Of a DNA stretch of 64,000 nt, positions 7,467-16,254 are shown one piece after another (position 1 is the stretch's first letter; the number at the start of each line of letters is the position of its first letter). Under the pieces are notes generated by a model. The model was given only the letters and a program-made list of their open reading frames with translations, was not told the DNA's origin and searched no databases. Both the position numbers and the translations under genes were made by a program. The stretch is from a bacterium (GTDB lineage Bacteria > Actinomycetota > Acidimicrobiia > Spongiisociales > ZC4RG35), in NCBI GenBank assembly GCA_028823995.1, contig JAPPFD010000024.1, positions 21,533 to 85,532 of the forward strand, read 5' to 3'.

Positions 7467-8822
7467 TCATCCCCAGAAGCGGACTTCGGCGATCGAAGTT
7501 GAATAGTTCTCGGGACCCACATATGGCAGCTCGGTGAACCACAGCAGCCAAGAGCCGTCCGGCTGATGAGGCAAGGTGAGAAAGAAAGCGCCGGAAGTGG
7601 TTTGTCCGGTGGCCACCGGACTCCATTCACTCAGGGAAGCGTTGGGTGACTCCGCCCAGGACAAGGTGTACACGGTTCCAGGGGTGATGCCCCATAGTTC
7701 GAGTTGTCGCGCGCCGGCAGGAGGCGTCATCACCAGCCCGACGCCCGCTTTGATCAGCGAAAGCGGATCGTAATAACGCTCGGTACGCCAGGTGGTGTCA
7801 CGGTCTCCATCCACCAGGAACCCCAGGCGGTGGTCCATTTCCCCTCCGCCCCCGTAGGGGTCGAGAGTAAACACGACCGGGACGTCCAACAGAGTGGACG
7901 GCGTCGGGGCGAGTACCGGAGCGGGAGGGACAACCGGCTCCGGAGAGGGGATGGTTGATGGAGGGGCGGCGTCGGTGACGGTGGGCGTTTGCGGGGTGAG
8001 GGTGAGGGTGGTGGTTGATTCCTGGGGAGGTGGAGGTGAAACAGAACCGGCTGACAGCAGGGTGCCCATACCAACCAGCCCCACCGCAGTCACTATCAGG
8101 GCAGTGGTCAGCCATGCCCCGACCCGGGAAGCGCCGGCCGCCCGGGAGGAGGAGGCTATGGTGGCGGGCGCCGCCGCCAGGAGGCCCGCCAACTCCGACG
8201 AGGTCAGATGCCCGGCGTCGGCGTCGGCGAGTATGTCATCAATGGCGGGGGCAATGCCATCCACCAATTCCGAGAGGGGCAGACCGCGCGATGTCTTGCC
8301 GATCGCCCATTGCTCCAGGGTGTCGACCAGTTGCACCACATCGCTGGTGAAGGTGCTTTCCTCGTTGGGCGGCCCTACTCCTCCCAGTTTGGCTGGATGG
8401 TCCACCGAGTAATAGATCGTGTCGGGACTGATCCGGGCGTGGACGATTCCCGCCTCGTGCAGGGTGGCCAGCGCCCCGGCCAGGCCGGCGGCGTTCGGTT
8501 GGAACTCGGCAGGGCTCGGTTTGGCCCCGGCCGCCAACCGGTGTGACAGGGCCGCCCCTCCGGTCCACTCGTAGGCGGCGAAGACTCCCCCCTGGACCGA
8601 GCCCGCATCGTAAACGGAAAGCAGGTTGGGATGAGCGGCCACTGTCGAGAGACGCACGGCTTGGAGGTACTCCTCCCGCAGAGAAGGGGCCGTCTCCGGG
8701 CCGAGCACCCGCAGTTGTACGGGCCGGTCCAACACCGTGTCGGTGGCCAGCCACTCTTCGACGCCCTCGATTCTGCCCAGGCGAACCTCGAGGCGATAAC
8801 GTTCGGGTAGGGGGGGCGGCAT
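7467..8822 (-). CDS. MviN-type pseudokinase with extracytoplasmic domain
   Basis: 451 aa. Residues about 1-215 look like a Ser/Thr kinase fold, but the catalytic residues are gone: the VAIK strand reads P-V-Q-L-R-V-L, HRD reads H-A-R-I-S-P-D, and the DFG position reads L-G-G-V-G. One membrane segment follows (about 233-258), then a Pro/Thr-rich linker, then a C-terminal beta-rich, discoidin-like domain (about 310-451) with DGDRDTTWRTE. This is the architecture of the C-terminal half of mycobacterial MviN/Rv3910, whose phosphorylated pseudokinase recruits FhaA to control lipid II flippase activity. Here no MurJ membrane domain is attached or encoded beside it. A regulatory role in envelope synthesis is inferred. 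Confidence 0.72.
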   Translation of the reverse strand: MPPPLPERYRLEVRLGRIEGVEEWLATDTVLDRPVQLRVLGPETAPSLREEYLQAVRLSTVAAHPNLLSVYDAGSVQGGVFAAYEWTGGAALSHRLAAGAKPSPAEFQPNAAGLAGALATLHEAGIVHARISPDTIYYSVDHPAKLGGVGPPNEESTFTSDVVQLVDTLEQWAIGKTSRGLPLSELVDGIAPAIDDILADADAGHLTSSELAGLLAAAPATIASSSRAAGASRVGAWLTTALIVTAVGLVGMGTLLSAGSVSPPPPQESTTTLTLTPQTPTVTDAAPPSTIPSPEPVVPPAPVLAPTPSTLLDVPVVFTLDPYGGGGEMDHRLGFLVDGDRDTTWRTERYYDPLSLIKAGVGLVMTPPAGARQLELWGITPGTVYTLSWAESPNASLSEWSPVATGQTTSGAFFLTLPHQPDGSWLLWFTELPYVGPENYSTSIAEVRFWG

Positions 8823-8896
8823 CGGTTCTACTCGAAGATTATCGACCCGAAGGTTCCAAAGGGGAGGGCCGTCGCGCCAGACTATCTGATGCGATC

Positions 8897-9907
8897 GTGA
8901 GAGTTCTCTACCTGACCCATCCCGCTTTCTACCGGCACCAGGCCGGACCCCATCACCCGGAACGACCGGCCCGGCTGGGGGCCGTCGAACGGGGAGTGGT
9001 TGCCTCGGGCCTCGAGATCGAACGGGTGGAACCGCCGGAAGCCGATGACCACCTCCTGGGACTGGCCCATACTTCCGCTTACATCTCCGGTGTCCGTGAC
9101 GTGATCGCGGCTGGAGGGGGCCGGTTCGATCCTGACACGGCGGCAGGTCCCGATTCGTGGGAAGCGGCTGTTCGCGCGGCGGGATCGGGACCGCAGGCGG
9201 TCCGGCTTCTCGAGGGAGAAACGGATTCGGTGGCCCTTTTGGCGGTGCGCCCCCCCGGTCACCATGCGCTTCGAGATCGGGCGATGGGATTCTGTCTGTT
9301 CAACAACGCCGCGATAACCGCCCGGTATCTCCAGGGCCGGGGGCGCCGGGTGGCGATCATCGATTGGGATGTGCATCACGGCAACGGAACGGATGCCGAG
9401 TTCGAACACGATCCCGATGTGTTCTACATCAGCGCCCATCAGTGGCCCTACTACCCCGGCACAGGGGCTTTCGACCGGGTGGGTGCGGGACCGGGGAAGG
9501 GATACACCATCAATGCGGCGCTGCCGGCCGGGACGGGCGGTGACGTGTATAGGAGGCTCTTCCGGGAGATGGTGATCCCACGCCTGCGCCGATATGCCCC
9601 CGATTGGATTCTCGTGAGTTGCGGGTTCGACGCCCATCACCTGGACCCTCTGGCAGGTCTGCGATTGACTGAAGGCGACTACCACTTCATGGCTGAACAG
9701 TTGTTGGAAGTCGTTGCTTCCAACCGGATCCTGGTCTTCCTTGAAGGCGGCTATGACCTGGATGCCATTGCGGGGTCCACCCAGGCAATGCTCCTGGGAG
9801 TGGCCGGCAGGCCCTATGAGAGTTCGACTCCCACCCAGATGTCCCCCGCCAGCGGCCACCGCGCACTGGAGAGACTGGTGGACATCCATGACCGGGTTTC
9901 GGGGTGA
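8897..9907 (+). CDS. HDAC/AcuC/AphA family zinc deacetylase
   Basis: 336-aa member of the histone deacetylase superfamily (arginase-like fold). The active-site motifs are complete: RPPGHHAL with the His pair, D-W-D-V-H-H-G-N-G-T with zinc ligands Asp and His, G-F-D-A-H-H-L-D-P-L-A-G-L with the second Asp, and the late E-G-G-Y-D tyrosine. GTG 8897 is chosen because R-V-L-Y-L-T-H-P is the normal first strand; the open frame further upstream overlaps the divergent pseudokinase gene. Bacterial relatives deacetylate acetoin-pathway proteins, polyamines or lysines; the substrate here cannot be told. The nearby acetyl-CoA synthetase is a possible but distant target. Confidence 0.85.
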   Translation: MRVLYLTHPAFYRHQAGPHHPERPARLGAVERGVVASGLEIERVEPPEADDHLLGLAHTSAYISGVRDVIAAGGGRFDPDTAAGPDSWEAAVRAAGSGPQAVRLLEGETDSVALLAVRPPGHHALRDRAMGFCLFNNAAITARYLQGRGRRVAIIDWDVHHGNGTDAEFEHDPDVFYISAHQWPYYPGTGAFDRVGAGPGKGYTINAALPAGTGGDVYRRLFREMVIPRLRRYAPDWILVSCGFDAHHLDPLAGLRLTEGDYHFMAEQLLEVVASNRILVFLEGGYDLDAIAGSTQAMLLGVAGRPYESSTPTQMSPASGHRALERLVDIHDRVSG

Positions 9908-9937
9908 AGGGCCAAAACTCTGAGCAATTGCGGATCG

Positions 9938-11377
9938 ATGCCTACCAACATTGAGCCGGTGATCCCCGAAAGACTGACGTGGTTGTTGGCCGCCGGGCAG
10001 ATCCCCGGTCTGCTGGGTCGCCGCTTCGCGGAGTTCGGCCACCAGCTCTACCTGGTGGGAGGCACGGTGAGGGATGCTTTCCTGGCCCACGCCAATCCTG
10101 GCTCGGGCAGCGAATACGACTTCGCTACCGACGCCCGCCCACCGCAGATCAAGGCGATTCTTGAAGGCTGGGCCGAAAAGGTTTACACCACCGGCGAGGC
10201 CTTCGGGACAGTGGCGGGCATAAGGGACGGAAACACCCTTGAGATAACCACCTTCCGGAGGGATGTGTATCGCACCGACAGCCGGCATCCGGAGGTCTCT
10301 TTCTCCAACACCATCGAAGAGGACCTCGAGCGGAGGGACTTCACCGTGAACGCTTTGGCGATCAAGGTTCCTGACGCCCAGATGGTCGATCCGTTCGGAG
10401 GACTTGCCGATCTTGCCCGGCGGGTCCTGACCACACCCACCTCCCCGGAGAAGACCTTCGCCGACGATCCGCTGCGGATGCTTCGCCTCTTTCGTTTCTG
10501 GGCGACGCTGGAGTTCCAACCTGCCGCGCCCACCCTGCAGGCCGTGGCCGAGATGGCGGGCCGCCTTCAGATAGTGTCGGCCGAGAGGATCAGGGACGAA
10601 CTCAGCAAGCTGCTCACCGCCCCGCATCCCCGTGACGCCCTGCTGGGTCTGGTGAGGTCCGGGTTGGCCGAGCACTTCCTGCCCGAGCTTTCCTCCCTGG
10701 AGATGGAACAGGATCCTCGCCACCGTCACAAGGACGTTTTGGCCCACAGCTTGGCGGTGGTGGAGAAGGCCTCACCGCGACTGGTGTTGCGGCTGGCTTG
10801 CCTGCTCCACGACATAGGCAAGCCCGACACCCGCATTTACGGATCCAAGGGGGTCAGTTTTCACCATCACGAGGTGGTGGGCGCTCGACTGGCCCGTCGC
10901 CGACTGGAGGAACTGAGGTATCGACGGGCGGTCATCGACGACGTGACCCGGTTGGTCGAGTTGCATCTGCGCCCCCACACCCTGAGGATGGGTTGGTCGG
11001 ATTCGGCGGTGCGTCGCTATGTGCGGGATGCCGGGCCGCTCCTGGAGGATCTGAACGAGTTGGTTCGTTGCGACGTGACCACCGTCAACCGGCGACGAGC
11101 CGCCGCTATCCAGAGTCGGATCGATCAACTGGAGCAGCGTATCGCCGAACTCAAGGAGAAGGAAGACCTGGAGCGTCTCCGGCCGCCGGTGAACGGTTAC
11201 CGGATCATGTCCTACCTGGGGATTCCCCCGGGTCCGAAAGTGGGCGAGATCATGAAAGTCCTCCTGGAGAAGCGCATAGAGGATGGCCCCTATTCAGAGC
11301 ACGAGGCGCTGACGATCGCCCGTGAGTGGGCGAAAGACCAGGGCTGGGAGGACCCGGGGCCCCCTCCTCCGGCATGA
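9938..11377 (+). CDS. cca: CCA tRNA nucleotidyltransferase (PcnA/PcnB type with HD domain)
   Basis: Adds or repairs the 3'-CCA of tRNAs. Length 479 aa. The class II nucleotidyltransferase head shows L-V-G-G-T-V-R-D-A-F, S-E-Y-D-F-A-T-D-A and R-R-D-F-T-V-N-A-L. The metal-binding D-x-D therefore reads E-x-D. An HD phosphohydrolase domain follows in the middle (H-S-L-A-V-V-E, L-L-H-D-I-G-K-P, H-H-H-E-V-V-G). The C-terminus carries a helical region with Q-L-E-Q-R-I-A-E-L-K-E-K. It matches mycobacterial pcnA, which sits in the same neighbourhood next to mviN. The stop overlaps the start of the M1 peptidase gene. Confidence 0.93.
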   Translation: MPTNIEPVIPERLTWLLAAGQIPGLLGRRFAEFGHQLYLVGGTVRDAFLAHANPGSGSEYDFATDARPPQIKAILEGWAEKVYTTGEAFGTVAGIRDGNTLEITTFRRDVYRTDSRHPEVSFSNTIEEDLERRDFTVNALAIKVPDAQMVDPFGGLADLARRVLTTPTSPEKTFADDPLRMLRLFRFWATLEFQPAAPTLQAVAEMAGRLQIVSAERIRDELSKLLTAPHPRDALLGLVRSGLAEHFLPELSSLEMEQDPRHRHKDVLAHSLAVVEKASPRLVLRLACLLHDIGKPDTRIYGSKGVSFHHHEVVGARLARRRLEELRYRRAVIDDVTRLVELHLRPHTLRMGWSDSAVRRYVRDAGPLLEDLNELVRCDVTTVNRRRAAAIQSRIDQLEQRIAELKEKEDLERLRPPVNGYRIMSYLGIPPGPKVGEIMKVLLEKRIEDGPYSEHEALTIAREWAKDQGWEDPGPPPPA

Positions 11378-13104
11378 AGAGACTGATCGCGGTCGGGGCC
11401 CTGCTGGGAGGCTTGGTGTTTGTCGCCTCCTGCGATGACGGCCCTGCAGTCGCCCCTCCGGACACCGCGGGCCGAGTCGATGGCGAGACCCCTGCCATCA
11501 CCACCTCGACAACCGGCGCGATCACCACCACAGCCCCGCCCACCACCACCGCTCCCACCACTTCAGCCGGAACAACGACTACCACCACCTCGTCTCCGAC
11601 CACGACGACGTCGCCCACCACCACCGCTCCCACAACTACTACTACCACCACCATTCCGCCGGAGCCCACTCTGTGGGAGCGTCTGCAGGCGTTGGGACGG
11701 GAGGGGATCGGCGACAGCCTGTACCCGACCCTCGGCGCCTCCGGTTATGACGTGGAGAGCTACCTGATCGAGTTCCGCTTCGACCCGGAGACGGGCCGGC
11801 TTTCGGGGTCCTCCACCATCGCGGCCGTGGCCACCGAAGATCTCGACCTGTTCAGCCTGGACTTCTTCGGTATGGAGACCGAGGCGGTGACAGTCAACAG
11901 CGCACCGGCGGACTACGAGCAAGTCTCCGAAGAGTTGATCGTCGTGCCATCCCAGGCGCTCGGCGAGGGCGAGCGGATGACGGTGGTCGTCTCCTACCAG
12001 GGGGCCGTGGCCTCCCGGCCGGCCCGGGCCATTCAGGGGTTTACCTCCGGCGGTCGCTGGTCCATTGATGAGGAGATCTTCTTCATGATGAACGAGCCGG
12101 ACGGCTCTGCCGCCTTGGCGCCTTTCAATGACCATCCCCTGGACAAGGCGCTGGTAACCGTCGAGGTGGAGGTCCCCGTGGGGTGGACGGTTGTTTCGGG
12201 TGGAACCCTGGAGGAGGTGAGGGAGGAGGAGCAGTACACAGTCTTCCGGTGGTCGATGGAACACCCGGTGGCCCCCTACCTGATCCCCCTTGGTATCGGG
12301 CAGTTTGCGTCCCGTTCCGAGCCCGACCCCCTGGGCCTGGAGATCACCACCTGGTATCCCGAGGACCTGGACACCGAGTTGCTCGACCCCTTCACCGACC
12401 AGCATCGCATGCTGGAATTCCTGTCGGGGCTGTTCGGGCCCTATCCATTCGAATCCCTGGGCGCCATGGTGGTTGACGCCGGATTGCCACTGGCCCTGGA
12501 GCACCAGACCCTCCCCACCTACGATCTCTCCACGGTGCAGGAGACGGTCGTGGTGCACGAACTCGCCCATCAGTGGTTCGGCAACTCGTTGTCGGTGGCG
12601 GACTGGAGCGACATCTGGCTCAACGAGGGCCCCGCCACCCTGTCGGAGTGGCTCTGGACGGAGGAAATCCTGGGGGTGACCGACTACGACCGGGAGGTGG
12701 CCAACAATTACCGGCTGTTCTCCGGGGAGTTCTTCCTGTCGGGCGACACCACCGACGCCATCGAGAGGGCGACCGCCATGGCGGTCCGCCAGTTCTATCC
12801 CCCCGGCCTGCCTCCCGACGATGACCTCTTCAACTATTCGGTGTATGGAAGGGGAGCGCTCACGCTGGTGGCTCTCCGTGACCACCTGGGCGACGCATCC
12901 TTCTTCGCGCTGCTCAGGACCTGGCACGACACCCATCGCTATGGAAACGCAACAACTGCCGACTTCCTGTCGCTGGTGGAGCAAACCGGGGGCGCCCCGG
13001 GGCGGGAACTGGTGGAATCCTGGCTCTACGATCCGTTGCCGCCGCCCATGCCTGAACGAGACCTGTATCCGCTCGGGCACGAGGAGAATTCCCGGAGCCC
13101 GTAA
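11374..13104 (+). CDS. M1-family zinc metallopeptidase, lipoprotein
   Basis: 576-aa surface lipoprotein. A signal peptide with lipobox V-A-S-C (Cys20) is followed by a long Thr/Pro linker to about residue 105, then a gluzincin domain. The zinc motif is HELAHQW with the second Glu in W-L-N-E-G-P-A-T, as in aminopeptidase N relatives. The exopeptidase G-A-M-E-N signature is degenerate (G-A-M-V-V-D-A-G ... E-H-Q-T), so N-terminal amine recognition may differ. ATG 11374 overlaps the cca stop; a start further upstream would hide the signal peptide. The C-terminal ERAP-like domain is absent. Confidence 0.85.
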   Translation: MKRLIAVGALLGGLVFVASCDDGPAVAPPDTAGRVDGETPAITTSTTGAITTTAPPTTTAPTTSAGTTTTTTSSPTTTTSPTTTAPTTTTTTTIPPEPTLWERLQALGREGIGDSLYPTLGASGYDVESYLIEFRFDPETGRLSGSSTIAAVATEDLDLFSLDFFGMETEAVTVNSAPADYEQVSEELIVVPSQALGEGERMTVVVSYQGAVASRPARAIQGFTSGGRWSIDEEIFFMMNEPDGSAALAPFNDHPLDKALVTVEVEVPVGWTVVSGGTLEEVREEEQYTVFRWSMEHPVAPYLIPLGIGQFASRSEPDPLGLEITTWYPEDLDTELLDPFTDQHRMLEFLSGLFGPYPFESLGAMVVDAGLPLALEHQTLPTYDLSTVQETVVVHELAHQWFGNSLSVADWSDIWLNEGPATLSEWLWTEEILGVTDYDREVANNYRLFSGEFFLSGDTTDAIERATAMAVRQFYPPGLPPDDDLFNYSVYGRGALTLVALRDHLGDASFFALLRTWHDTHRYGNATTADFLSLVEQTGGAPGRELVESWLYDPLPPPMPERDLYPLGHEENSRSP

Positions 13105-13110
13105 CCGGCT

Positions 13111-13139
13111 TTGGCGATATGCGCATATTCGTATATAGT
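13111..13139 (+). promoter_or_regulatory. arg operon promoter with palindromic operator in the spacer
   Basis: TTGGCG (13111-13116) and TATAGT (13134-13139) are separated by exactly 17 bp. The spacer begins with the perfect 12-bp palindrome ATATGCGCATAT (13117-13128). Position, symmetry and the presence of argR in the operon suggest an ArgR (ARG box) operator that blocks RNA polymerase when arginine is abundant. It differs from the classical TGAAT-type half-site, so ArgR identity is inferred. Confidence 0.6.
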
Positions 13140-13166
13140 TGTCCCGATGCAAGAGACTGAGTTCAA

Positions 13167-14189
13167 ATGACACTGACGGCGGCGGTGATCGGCGCCTCCG
13201 GGTATGCCGGGGGGGAGCTGATCCGACTGCTGGATGCCCACCCGGCCTTCGACCTGGTGTGGATGGGCGCCCACAGCCGGGCCGGCGCCCCGCTGGGAGA
13301 GGTGCATCCTCACCTCTCCGAGGGCGATCGGCGGCTGTCCTCCACGACTGTCGAGAACATTCCCTCGGTGGATGCGGCGTTCCTGGCCCTGCCCCACGGG
13401 GCGTCCTATGAGTTGGGGCACGAGTTGGCGGAGAGAGGCACAGCCGTGTTCGACCTGGGGTCTGACTACCGGTTCGACACACAGGAGCGCTATGAGAATG
13501 CCTATGGCGCTCCCCATCCGGCTCCCGAGCGCCTCGGCGAGTGGCGGTACGGCCTGCCGGAGTTGTTCAGCTTGGAAGGGGCCCGGAGGGTCGCCCTGCC
13601 GGGCTGTTATCCGACCGCCGTGATGCTTGCATCCGTCCCGCTGCTGGCGGGCGGGTTGACCTCGGGCCCGGTGGTGGCCGACTGCCTGTCAGGCATCTCG
13701 GGGGCGGGCAGGTCAGTCCGATCAGACTTGATGTTCGGACAGGTGGCGGAAGGAGCACAGGCCTACAAGGTTGCGGCCCACCGGCACCGGCCCGAGATCG
13801 AGATGGGCATGGAGATGGCCGGGGTTGCTGTCCGGGTCACGTTCACCCCCCATCTGCTTCCCATCCAGCGGGGACTGCTGGCCACGGTGACCATGCCTGC
13901 CGCCGATCCCCCGGGAGACCGGGAGGACCTTCTGGGAATGCTCGGAAAAGCGTACGAGGGCCGTCGGTTGGTGGACGTTGTCGATCATCCCCCCCAGACA
14001 CGATGGGTGGCGGGATCAAACCGCGCGCTGGTCACGGCCTTCTTCGATTCTCACACCGGGATGGTCATCGCCCAGGCTGCCCTGGACAATCTTTTGAAGG
14101 GGGCCGCCGGGCAGGCCGTTCAGGCCGCCAACCTGGTATTCGGCCTGGAGGAGGCAACCGGCCTGGACACCACCGGGTGGATGCCATGA
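13167..14189 (+). CDS. argC: N-acetyl-gamma-glutamyl-phosphate reductase
   Basis: NADPH-dependent third step of arginine synthesis. Length 340 aa. It shows the Rossmann motif GASGYAGGELIRLL at the N-terminus, the catalytic cysteine in A-L-P-G-C-Y-P-T-A at about residue 149 and the conserved H-R-H-R-P-E-I. It is the first gene of a seven-gene operon; the stop overlaps the argJ ATG (ATGA at 14186-14189). The ATG is preceded by an argC leader that carries the promoter described at 13111-13139. Confidence 0.97.
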   Translation: MTLTAAVIGASGYAGGELIRLLDAHPAFDLVWMGAHSRAGAPLGEVHPHLSEGDRRLSSTTVENIPSVDAAFLALPHGASYELGHELAERGTAVFDLGSDYRFDTQERYENAYGAPHPAPERLGEWRYGLPELFSLEGARRVALPGCYPTAVMLASVPLLAGGLTSGPVVADCLSGISGAGRSVRSDLMFGQVAEGAQAYKVAAHRHRPEIEMGMEMAGVAVRVTFTPHLLPIQRGLLATVTMPAADPPGDREDLLGMLGKAYEGRRLVDVVDHPPQTRWVAGSNRALVTAFFDSHTGMVIAQAALDNLLKGAAGQAVQAANLVFGLEEATGLDTTGWMP

Positions 14190-15352
14190 GCGTCACCTTC
14201 CCCAGGGGATTTCGGGCATCGGGCGTGGCGGCGGGGATCAAGCCCTCCGGCGCTCCGGACCTGAGTGTGGTGATCGCCGAAGAGCCGGTGCCGGCCGCGG
14301 CGGTGTTCACCCAGAACAGTGCGGCCGCCGCGCCGGTGCGGCTCTCCCGTCGTCACATGGAGGTCTCGAGGGGAGCGATCCGGGGCGTGACGCTCAACTC
14401 CGGTTGTGCCAACGCAGCCACCGGGGAACTCGGCGACCGGGCCGCCTACGACATGGCCGCCGCGGTCGCCGGGGAGGTGGGGTGCGAAGTCACTGAGGTG
14501 CTGGTCTGCTCCACCGGACCGATCGGTCCCCAGTTGCCAATGGACAAGATCCTTCCCGCCATGCAGCTTCTCGTCGCCCGGGCGGCTTCAAGCCCAACGG
14601 CGGGAAAGGACGCCGCGGCCGGGCTCATGACTACCGACACCTTCATCAAGGAGGCGGCGGTCTCCGGTCCCGGGGGATTCCGGGTCGGAGGCATGGCCAA
14701 AGGGGCGGCGATGATCCGCCCCAGCATGGCCACCATGCTGGCGGTGATCACCACCGACGCCGTTTCTTCGGCCCAACGGCTGAGGGCGGTGCTCTCCGAG
14801 GCGGTGGAGGAGACCTTCAACAGCATCAACATCGATGGATGCGAATCCACCAACGACACGGTGATTCTCATGGCTTCCGGCCGTTCGGGGATCGAGCCGT
14901 CTCCGGAGGAGTTGACTAAAGGGGTACGAAAGGTGTGCGCGCAGCTGGCCCGTGACATCGTGGCGGACGCAGAGGATTGCACTCGCGTGGTGACCATCCT
15001 GGTGAGCGGCGCCCCCGATGACGGCTCCGCTCGTCGGATGGGGATGGCGATAGCCGACTCCGACCTGGTGCGCTGTTCCTTTTACGGGGGAGACCCCAAC
15101 TGGGGACGGCTGGTGGCCGCCCTCGGCGCCTGTGGCGAGCCCCTGGACGCCTCCCGGATAGACATCACCTACCAGGGAACGCCGGTGGCAAGGGGAGGGA
15201 CCCACACCGGCGTGGATCTGTCCGCGGTCGAGCCGCTTTTGGCGGGAGACTTCGAGATCGACGTGGCGGTAGGGGATGGGCCGGGAACCGCCCGGATTCT
15301 CACCAGCGACCTCACCCCCGGATACGTCATCTTCAACGGGGAGCCGTCATGA
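14186..15352 (+). CDS. argJ: Bifunctional ornithine acetyltransferase / N-acetylglutamate synthase
   Basis: Recycles the acetyl group from N-acetylornithine to glutamate, so no separate ArgE is needed. Length 388 aa. The autoproteolysis site is present as M-I-R-P-S-M-A-T-M-L, cleaved between Ala and the nucleophilic Thr to give alpha and beta chains. N-S-G-C-A-N-A and F-N-S-I-N-I-D-G-C-E-S-T-N-D-T are family motifs. The frame is open upstream within argC; ATG 14186 is the natural start and overlaps the argC stop. The C-terminus has the usual N-W-G-R motif. Confidence 0.97.
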   Translation: MSVTFPRGFRASGVAAGIKPSGAPDLSVVIAEEPVPAAAVFTQNSAAAAPVRLSRRHMEVSRGAIRGVTLNSGCANAATGELGDRAAYDMAAAVAGEVGCEVTEVLVCSTGPIGPQLPMDKILPAMQLLVARAASSPTAGKDAAAGLMTTDTFIKEAAVSGPGGFRVGGMAKGAAMIRPSMATMLAVITTDAVSSAQRLRAVLSEAVEETFNSINIDGCESTNDTVILMASGRSGIEPSPEELTKGVRKVCAQLARDIVADAEDCTRVVTILVSGAPDDGSARRMGMAIADSDLVRCSFYGGDPNWGRLVAALGACGEPLDASRIDITYQGTPVARGGTHTGVDLSAVEPLLAGDFEIDVAVGDGPGTARILTSDLTPGYVIFNGEPS

Positions 15353-16254
15353 CCACCGGCCACAGTCCCCCCACCCGCCTCAAGCCTCGCATCGCCTCTT
15401 CGATGGGGAAGGCGGCCATCCTCATGGAAGCCTTGCCCTACATCCGTCGATTCTCGGGGACCGTCGTGGTGGTTAAGTACGGTGGCTCGGCGATGGATGA
15501 CCCGAATTTCGCTCAGTCCTTCGCCAAGGACGTGGCTCTCCTCTCCCAGGTGGGGATCAAGATGGTGGTGGTTCACGGAGGCGGGCCGCAGATCACCGCA
15601 GCGATGAAGAGGGAGGGGATCGCGCCCACCTGGGTGGACGGGCTGAGAGTGACCAATTCGCGCACCATGGAGTTGGTCCGGAGGGTGTTGGGAGGGGAGG
15701 TCAACGGGGAGATCGCTCGCCTTCTGGAGACCAGTGGCGCCCACGCGGTGGGCTTGAACGGCGTGGACGCGGGCCTGTTCCGCTGTCGCCGCCTGGACAG
15801 CCGCCTGGGAAGGGTTGGCGATCTGGTCGAGGTGAATCCGGCTCTGATTGAATTCCTGGTGGATGGCGGGATGACGCCGGTGGTGGCGCCGTTGGGCCTG
15901 GGTTTGGACGGCGAGGTCTACAACCTGAACGCCGATACCGTGGCGGGCGCCCTAGCCGCCGCTCTGGGAGCGCAGAAGTTGGTGTTCCTCACGAATGTGG
16001 AGGGGGTGTATCGCAATCCCGCCGACGCCTCCACGCTCATCTCCAAGATGACCCTGCCGGAGTTGGTGATGATGGTCGACCGGTTCCGGGGAGGGATGCT
16101 TCCCAAGTTGCGGGCGGTGGTGGAAGCCATGAAGGGCGGCGTCTCCCAGGCGCATGTCCTGGACGGTCGAATCCAGCACGCTCTCCTGCTGGAGATGTTC
16201 ACCCCCGAGGGGATAGGGACCATGGTCATCCATCACGAAGGAGAAGAACAGTGA
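15349..16254 (+). CDS. argB: Acetylglutamate kinase
   Basis: Phosphorylates N-acetylglutamate, the committed step of the pathway. Length 301 aa. The amino-acid kinase fold shows V-V-K-Y-G-G-S-A-M, V-H-G-G-G-P-Q-I and V-A-G-A-L-A-A-A-L, with the C-terminal segment M-L-P-K-L-R-A-V. The N-terminal helix of about 25 residues before the kinase core is compatible with the hexameric, arginine-inhibited type. It overlaps argJ (ATGA) and argD (GTGA). Confidence 0.97.
   Translation: MTTGHSPPTRLKPRIASSMGKAAILMEALPYIRRFSGTVVVVKYGGSAMDDPNFAQSFAKDVALLSQVGIKMVVVHGGGPQITAAMKREGIAPTWVDGLRVTNSRTMELVRRVLGGEVNGEIARLLETSGAHAVGLNGVDAGLFRCRRLDSRLGRVGDLVEVNPALIEFLVDGGMTPVVAPLGLGLDGEVYNLNADTVAGALAAALGAQKLVFLTNVEGVYRNPADASTLISKMTLPELVMMVDRFRGGMLPKLRAVVEAMKGGVSQAHVLDGRIQHALLLEMFTPEGIGTMVIHHEGEEQ

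Noticed and set aside
8543-8896. N-terminal extension of the HDAC-family gene
   Set aside because: It lies antisense to the pseudokinase gene, has biased Arg/Pro composition and no domain; GTG 8897 fits the family start.
8882-10747. 621-codon minus-strand open frame
   Set aside because: It runs antisense through two clear enzyme genes with low-complexity His/Gly/Gln content and no motif.
11563-13482. 639-codon minus-strand open frame
   Set aside because: Antisense shadow of the M1 peptidase and argC; no recognisable domain.
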